Shown: piece by piece, positions 5,993 through 8,350 of the stretch
Layout: every line of letters starts with the position of its first letter
Numbering within the stretch: the first letter of the stretch is position 1
Assembly (NCBI GenBank): GCA_025465385.1
Contig: JAODNG010000059.1
Span: 1 to 8,350, forward strand
DNA from: Pseudonocardiales bacterium
GTDB lineage: Bacteria; Actinomycetota; Actinomycetes; Mycobacteriales; Pseudonocardiaceae
Length of the DNA stretch: 8,350 bases
Direction of reading: 5' to 3'
Notes under the pieces: generated by a model
What the model was told of the DNA's origin: nothing
Database searches by the model: none
What the model saw: only the letters and a program-made list of their open reading frames with translations
Position numbers and translations under genes: made by a program

Positions 5993-6409
5993 ATGGCGTT
6001 CGTGACCGAGCCCGCCACGGTGACTTTCCGGCTGCCACTGACCTCCCTGATCGCGGTATTCGGGTTGATCGTGTGCATGACTCCGGTCGCCTTGGGCGTA
6101 CCGGGCCTGCAAGTGTTGTACCTCGGACCGCTGGCGCTTGCGGTCTGGGTGGTGCGCACCCGGACAGTGGTCGGCCCAGAAACCATGGTGGCGTACCGAG
6201 TATGGGGCTCCAGGCGAATCGCCTGGTCGGACCTCGCGGGCCTGCGGATAGATGATCGGTCCCGGGTGTCAGCTGTGTTGCGCGCCGGAGAGGATGTGCC
6301 ACTGCCCACGGTCCGGGCGCGCGACCTTCCCGTACTGGTAACGCTGAGCCACGGGCGGCTGCCTGAGTCGCTCGCCGAAGTTGGCGAGCAACCGACGTCC
6401 GAGCAGTAG
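5993..6409 (+). CDS. cfp6: PH-domain membrane protein, Cfp6-like
   Basis: 138 residues. Two hydrophobic segments, about 15-34 and 38-54, form a membrane hairpin. A small PH-like domain follows, with the pattern VAYRVWGSRRIAWSDLAGLRI (67-86), then VSAVLRAGEDVPLPTV (92-107). M. tuberculosis Cfp6 (low-molecular-weight antigen 6) has the same arrangement (V-x-x-x-V-G-S-R-x-V-R-W-D-D-I-x-G-L-R) and the same neighbours, between ilvB and lppZ. The biochemical role of this family is not known to me. The ATG at 5993 is preferred because a -10 box (5976-5981) precedes it closely and because the in-frame TTG at 5981 overlaps that box. The gene is divergent from the antitoxin gene, with 33 bases between the starts. 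Confidence 0.75.
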   Translation: MAFVTEPATVTFRLPLTSLIAVFGLIVCMTPVALGVPGLQVLYLGPLALAVWVVRTRTVVGPETMVAYRVWGSRRIAWSDLAGLRIDDRSRVSAVLRAGEDVPLPTVRARDLPVLVTLSHGRLPESLAEVGEQPTSEQ

Positions 6410-6497
6410 CAGCCCTTTGGTGGCCACTCACTCGCGGCACACGGGTGTGCACCTACGCTGGCCGACCGTGCGACTCCCTGCGCCGAGCCGAGCCGGG

Positions 6498-7676
6498 ATG
6501 GTGAACGACCGTCGCTCGCGCGGAGGCCGCCGCCGGATTTCGGTCGTGCTCGCGGGCGCGGCGCTGCTGGCCGGGTGCTCGGTGACACCGAGCTTTCCGG
6601 ACCGGGCTTCCGGACCGTTCCGTCCGAAATTGGAGATCGGATCAGAAGCTGGACCGAGGCTCCAGATTCCGCAGACCCCTGGCCCATCTGGCCCGAGCCC
6701 AGACAGCCGTCCACCGCCGGGTCCGCCTCAAGGCTGCACGGATCCGGACCCGCAGGTGATCGCGACGTGCTTGGAACCAATCTCCGCGCTCGTCGTACTG
6801 CCTGGCTCCGCGCCGGTGGGCCTGGCCGCTGAACGCACCACCGGCCGAATCCTGCAGGTTCAGCGCCAACGACCCAACCAGGAGGTAGCCGCGCTGGCGG
6901 TCGACCCGGCGGGGGATGGCGGCCTGACCGGGCTCGCGCTGTCCCCCAGCTATTCCGAAGATGAGCTGATCTATGCCTATATCACCACTCCCATCGACAA
7001 CCGGGTGGTCCGGATCGCCCCCGGCGACATCCCCAAACCGGTACTGGCGGGCATCCCCCGGGGGCGGACCGGAAATGCCGGCGCGCTCGCGGTCGACTCG
7101 CACGGAATGCTCCTAGTCGCCACCGGCAACGCCGGCAACCCCGCTGCAGCCGAGGATCCGCAGTCGCTCGCCGGCAAGGTGTTGCGCATCGACACCTTCG
7201 GCCACCCGGCACCGGGTAATCCTGGCGGTTCCAAGATGCTGGTGAGCGGGTTACACGCACCAGGCGGCCTGTGCGTCGACCCACTGACGAACGAGCTATG
7301 GATCACCGACCACGAGCCCGACCACGATCTGTTAGATCGGGTACTGCCGGGACGCCCGCTAGGTCGGGCCGCCTGGACGTGGCCTGGAGGCATCGGGGCC
7401 GCAGGGTGCGCAGTCATGCTGGGCCGCATCCAAGTCGCGTTCGCCAGCGGGGCGCCGATGTTCGTGCTCGGGATCGGGCCGGCCGGCACGTTCGTCGGGC
7501 CATCCTTGCAGATTCCGCTGGAGCGCTACGGCCGGATCTCCGCGGCCGCGTTGAGCCCGGACGGGCGGAAGATCTGGCTGGGCACTGTCAACAAAACAGG
7601 TGGCAAACCGATCTCCAGCGACGAGCGCGTGTTCGTCCTACCTGACCTGGTCGGTCCCGGCGGCGGGCAGGACTGA
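6498..7676 (+). CDS. lppZ: LppZ-like lipoprotein, glucose/sorbosone dehydrogenase-type beta-propeller
   Basis: 392 residues from ATG 6498. The signal peptide has a basic start (RRSRGGRRR), a hydrophobic stretch (ISVVLAGAALLAG) and the lipobox LLAGC with Cys27 as lipid anchor, so the protein is placed outside the cytoplasmic membrane. A Pro-rich linker (about 57-78) leads to a beta-propeller of the PQQ-dependent sugar dehydrogenase-like family. Stretches matching M. tuberculosis LppZ as I recall it are VDPAGDGGL (135-143), YAYITTPIDNRVVRI (159-173), ADPQSLAGKVLRI-like (218-231), AWTWPGGIGAAGC (292-304) and VNKTGG (364-369). The family's catalytic His-Asn-Gly-Gly motif is not kept: the aligned stretch reads TGNAGAL (191-197). 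Dehydrogenase activity is therefore doubtful. A GTG at 6468 is an alternative start, lying nine bases after TACGCT (6454-6459), a possible -10 box for leaderless expression. Confidence 0.88.
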   Translation: MVNDRRSRGGRRRISVVLAGAALLAGCSVTPSFPDRASGPFRPKLEIGSEAGPRLQIPQTPGPSGPSPDSRPPPGPPQGCTDPDPQVIATCLEPISALVVLPGSAPVGLAAERTTGRILQVQRQRPNQEVAALAVDPAGDGGLTGLALSPSYSEDELIYAYITTPIDNRVVRIAPGDIPKPVLAGIPRGRTGNAGALAVDSHGMLLVATGNAGNPAAAEDPQSLAGKVLRIDTFGHPAPGNPGGSKMLVSGLHAPGGLCVDPLTNELWITDHEPDHDLLDRVLPGRPLGRAAWTWPGGIGAAGCAVMLGRIQVAFASGAPMFVLGIGPAGTFVGPSLQIPLERYGRISAAALSPDGRKIWLGTVNKTGGKPISSDERVFVLPDLVGPGGGQD

Positions 7677-7679
7677 GAA

Positions 7680-7727
7680 GCTCGTGAGTGCCAAACAGTG
7701 TTATAGCACTCAACGCCACTCACGAGC
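7680..7727. repeat. Nested palindrome between convergent genes (probable bidirectional terminator)
   Basis: GCTCGTGAGTG (7680-7690) and CACTCACGAGC (7717-7727) are perfect 11-base reverse complements. Within the loop, AGTG (7697-7700) pairs with CACT (7707-7710), and GAGTGC (7686-7691) could instead pair with GCACTC (7706-7711). It begins three bases after the lppZ stop and its right arm covers the stop of the converging gene. No long T-run follows on either strand. It could terminate both genes or be a copy of a dispersed intergenic palindrome. Confidence 0.8.
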
Positions 7728-8350
7728 ACTTCGCGCACCGGCGCGAAGTGCCTTGCCAACCATGCCGCTTCAGCACGGTCAGCACCTCCCGTGCGGCACC
7801 GCAGGCATCGTGCTTGATGTCCCGCCAGCCGAACACCAGCCGTGACCGCCCGGCTAATTCGGCTGCGTTATCGCGCCGGCGGTCACGAAAGGCCACCATG
7901 GGGTGCGAATGGTAAGCCCGCCCGTCCAGCCGCACGGTCAGCGGCACGCCGACGTGGTCGTACACCGCGTCTTCCCACAGGGTGTAGCCGTCCACCACGA
8001 AAGGCACCTGCCGCACCGCGACGGGAAGCGCGTGTGCCTCCTCAACATCGAGCGCGTACAGATCCTCGAGCACCGACGCCACACCGCCAGCCATCCGATC
8101 CAGTGCCGACGCGAGCGCTCGGCGGTAGCGGTACGGCGGCCGTTCAGCCAACTGCCGTTCGAGCTCGACAAGGGAAATATCACACGTGGTGGTGACACCC
8201 ACCAGCCGACGCATCGCCTCGCGAGCGCTCGGCTCGGCAACGGCAAGATCGAGCGCGGTATCGGCTCGGCTGGTTCGGGGTGGAACGCTGGCCACTGAGA
8301 TATACGCGAATGCCCTAGACCGGTGCACCATCACCTCCGGCGGTTGGGAT
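7720..8350 (-). CDS. DUF559/Vsr-fold protein of the actinobacterial AbiEi-antitoxin-like family (5' end beyond window)
   Basis: The reading frame is open to the right edge. 209 residues are visible, starting SQPPEVMVHRSRAF. The segment PPRTSRADTALDLA (23-36) is the usual link between an N-terminal winged-helix or AbiEi-like part and a C-terminal DUF559 (PD-(D/E)XK-like) domain. That domain shows VLEDLYALDVEEAHALP (93-109), an acid in the YDH strand (Asp131), VRLDGRAYH (139-147), RDRRRDN (155-161) and FGWRDI (173-178). It ends in GWQGTSRRCAKC, the family's common Gly-Trp and paired-Cys ending. Relatives are about 280-310 residues, so roughly 70-100 N-terminal residues should lie outside. A GTG at 8334 is available, but starting there would cut through a conserved segment. 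Function in this family is unproven; no adjacent AbiEii-type toxin is visible. Confidence 0.75.
   Translation of the reverse strand, partial: SQPPEVMVHRSRAFAYISVASVPPRTSRADTALDLAVAEPSAREAMRRLVGVTTTCDISLVELERQLAERPPYRYRRALASALDRMAGGVASVLEDLYALDVEEAHALPVAVRQVPFVVDGYTLWEDAVYDHVGVPLTVRLDGRAYHSHPMVAFRDRRRDNAAELAGRSRLVFGWRDIKHDACGAAREVLTVLKRHGWQGTSRRCAKCS
7726..7751. terminator. Second perfect hairpin adjoining the convergent-gene palindrome
   Basis: GCACTTCGCGC (7726-7736) and GCGCGAAGTGC (7741-7751) form an 11-bp perfect stem with a four-base loop. It shares two bases with the preceding palindrome, so the two stems compete at the junction. It lies downstream of lppZ but inside the last codons of the minus-strand gene (encoding the Arg-Arg-Cys-Ala-Lys-Cys end). 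A terminator for lppZ transcription is plausible, but there is no T-run. Confidence 0.55.

Larger units (their letters stand above)
5965..5993. promoter_or_regulatory. Inverted repeat TACTGT-N17-ACAGTA in the divergent promoter region
   Basis: TACTGT (5965-5970) and ACAGTA (5988-5993) are perfect reverse complements 17 bases apart. The left arm overlaps the antitoxin -10 box and the right arm ends on the A of the cfp6-like ATG. The centres are 23 bases apart, about two helical turns. It is a plausible operator for the ribbon-helix-helix antitoxin, but six-base arms can also arise by chance. Confidence 0.5.

Noticed and set aside
6381..6497. Earlier start of the lppZ frame inside the end of cfp6
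   Set aside because: It would put 39 extra residues before a complete signal peptide. Only GTG 6468 remains as a reasonable alternative.
5881..6780. 299-residue minus-strand frame across the antitoxin start, cfp6 and lppZ
   Set aside because: Composition is Ser/Arg/Pro-rich with no recognisable motif, and it runs against three supported genes and their promoters.

Overview
The window is high-GC DNA from an actinomycete, most likely a member of the Mycobacteriales/Pseudonocardiales. Evidence for this is the acetolactate synthase, ketol-acid reductoisomerase and D-3-phosphoglycerate dehydrogenase sequences, an LppZ-type lipoprotein, a Cfp6-type PH-domain protein, TANNNT-type -10 boxes and several apparently leaderless starts. 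The gene order (serA directly behind ilvC) and the SerA C-terminal region resemble, from memory, Pseudonocardiaceae-like genomes more than M. tuberculosis. I cannot name the species.

Left two thirds (1-5210, minus strand): a branched-chain amino acid operon read right to left. A promoter (about 5204-5168) drives a very short Val/Leu-rich leader peptide (5167-5123), an overlapping hairpin (5136-5100) and a strong intrinsic terminator with a U-run (5099-5060). This is the layout of a translational attenuator. It is followed by ilvB (acetolactate synthase large subunit), ilvN (small regulatory subunit, overlapping ilvB by 4 bases), ilvC (ketol-acid reductoisomerase) and serA (phosphoglycerate dehydrogenase, cut by the left window edge about 10 residues before its expected end). 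A 21-base inverted repeat, each arm itself a palindrome, lies in the only real gap of the operon, between ilvN and ilvC.

Middle (5279-5993): a VapBC-like toxin-antitoxin pair on the minus strand, upstream of the ilv promoter. The antitoxin gene appears leaderless. It shares a 33-base divergent promoter region, containing a TACTGT/ACAGTA inverted repeat, with a PH-domain membrane protein gene (Cfp6-like).

Right (5993-8350): the Cfp6-like gene and an lppZ-type lipoprotein gene run on the plus strand. They converge on a minus-strand gene for a DUF559/Vsr-fold protein that continues past the right edge. The lppZ end and the end of this gene are separated by nested palindromes that probably form a bidirectional terminator or belong to a dispersed repeat family. 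No rRNA, tRNA, CRISPR array or insertion sequence was seen.

The most informative non-coding finding is the complete ilvB attenuator. The least explained is the double palindrome between ilvN and ilvC. I do not see a clearly new multi-gene system.
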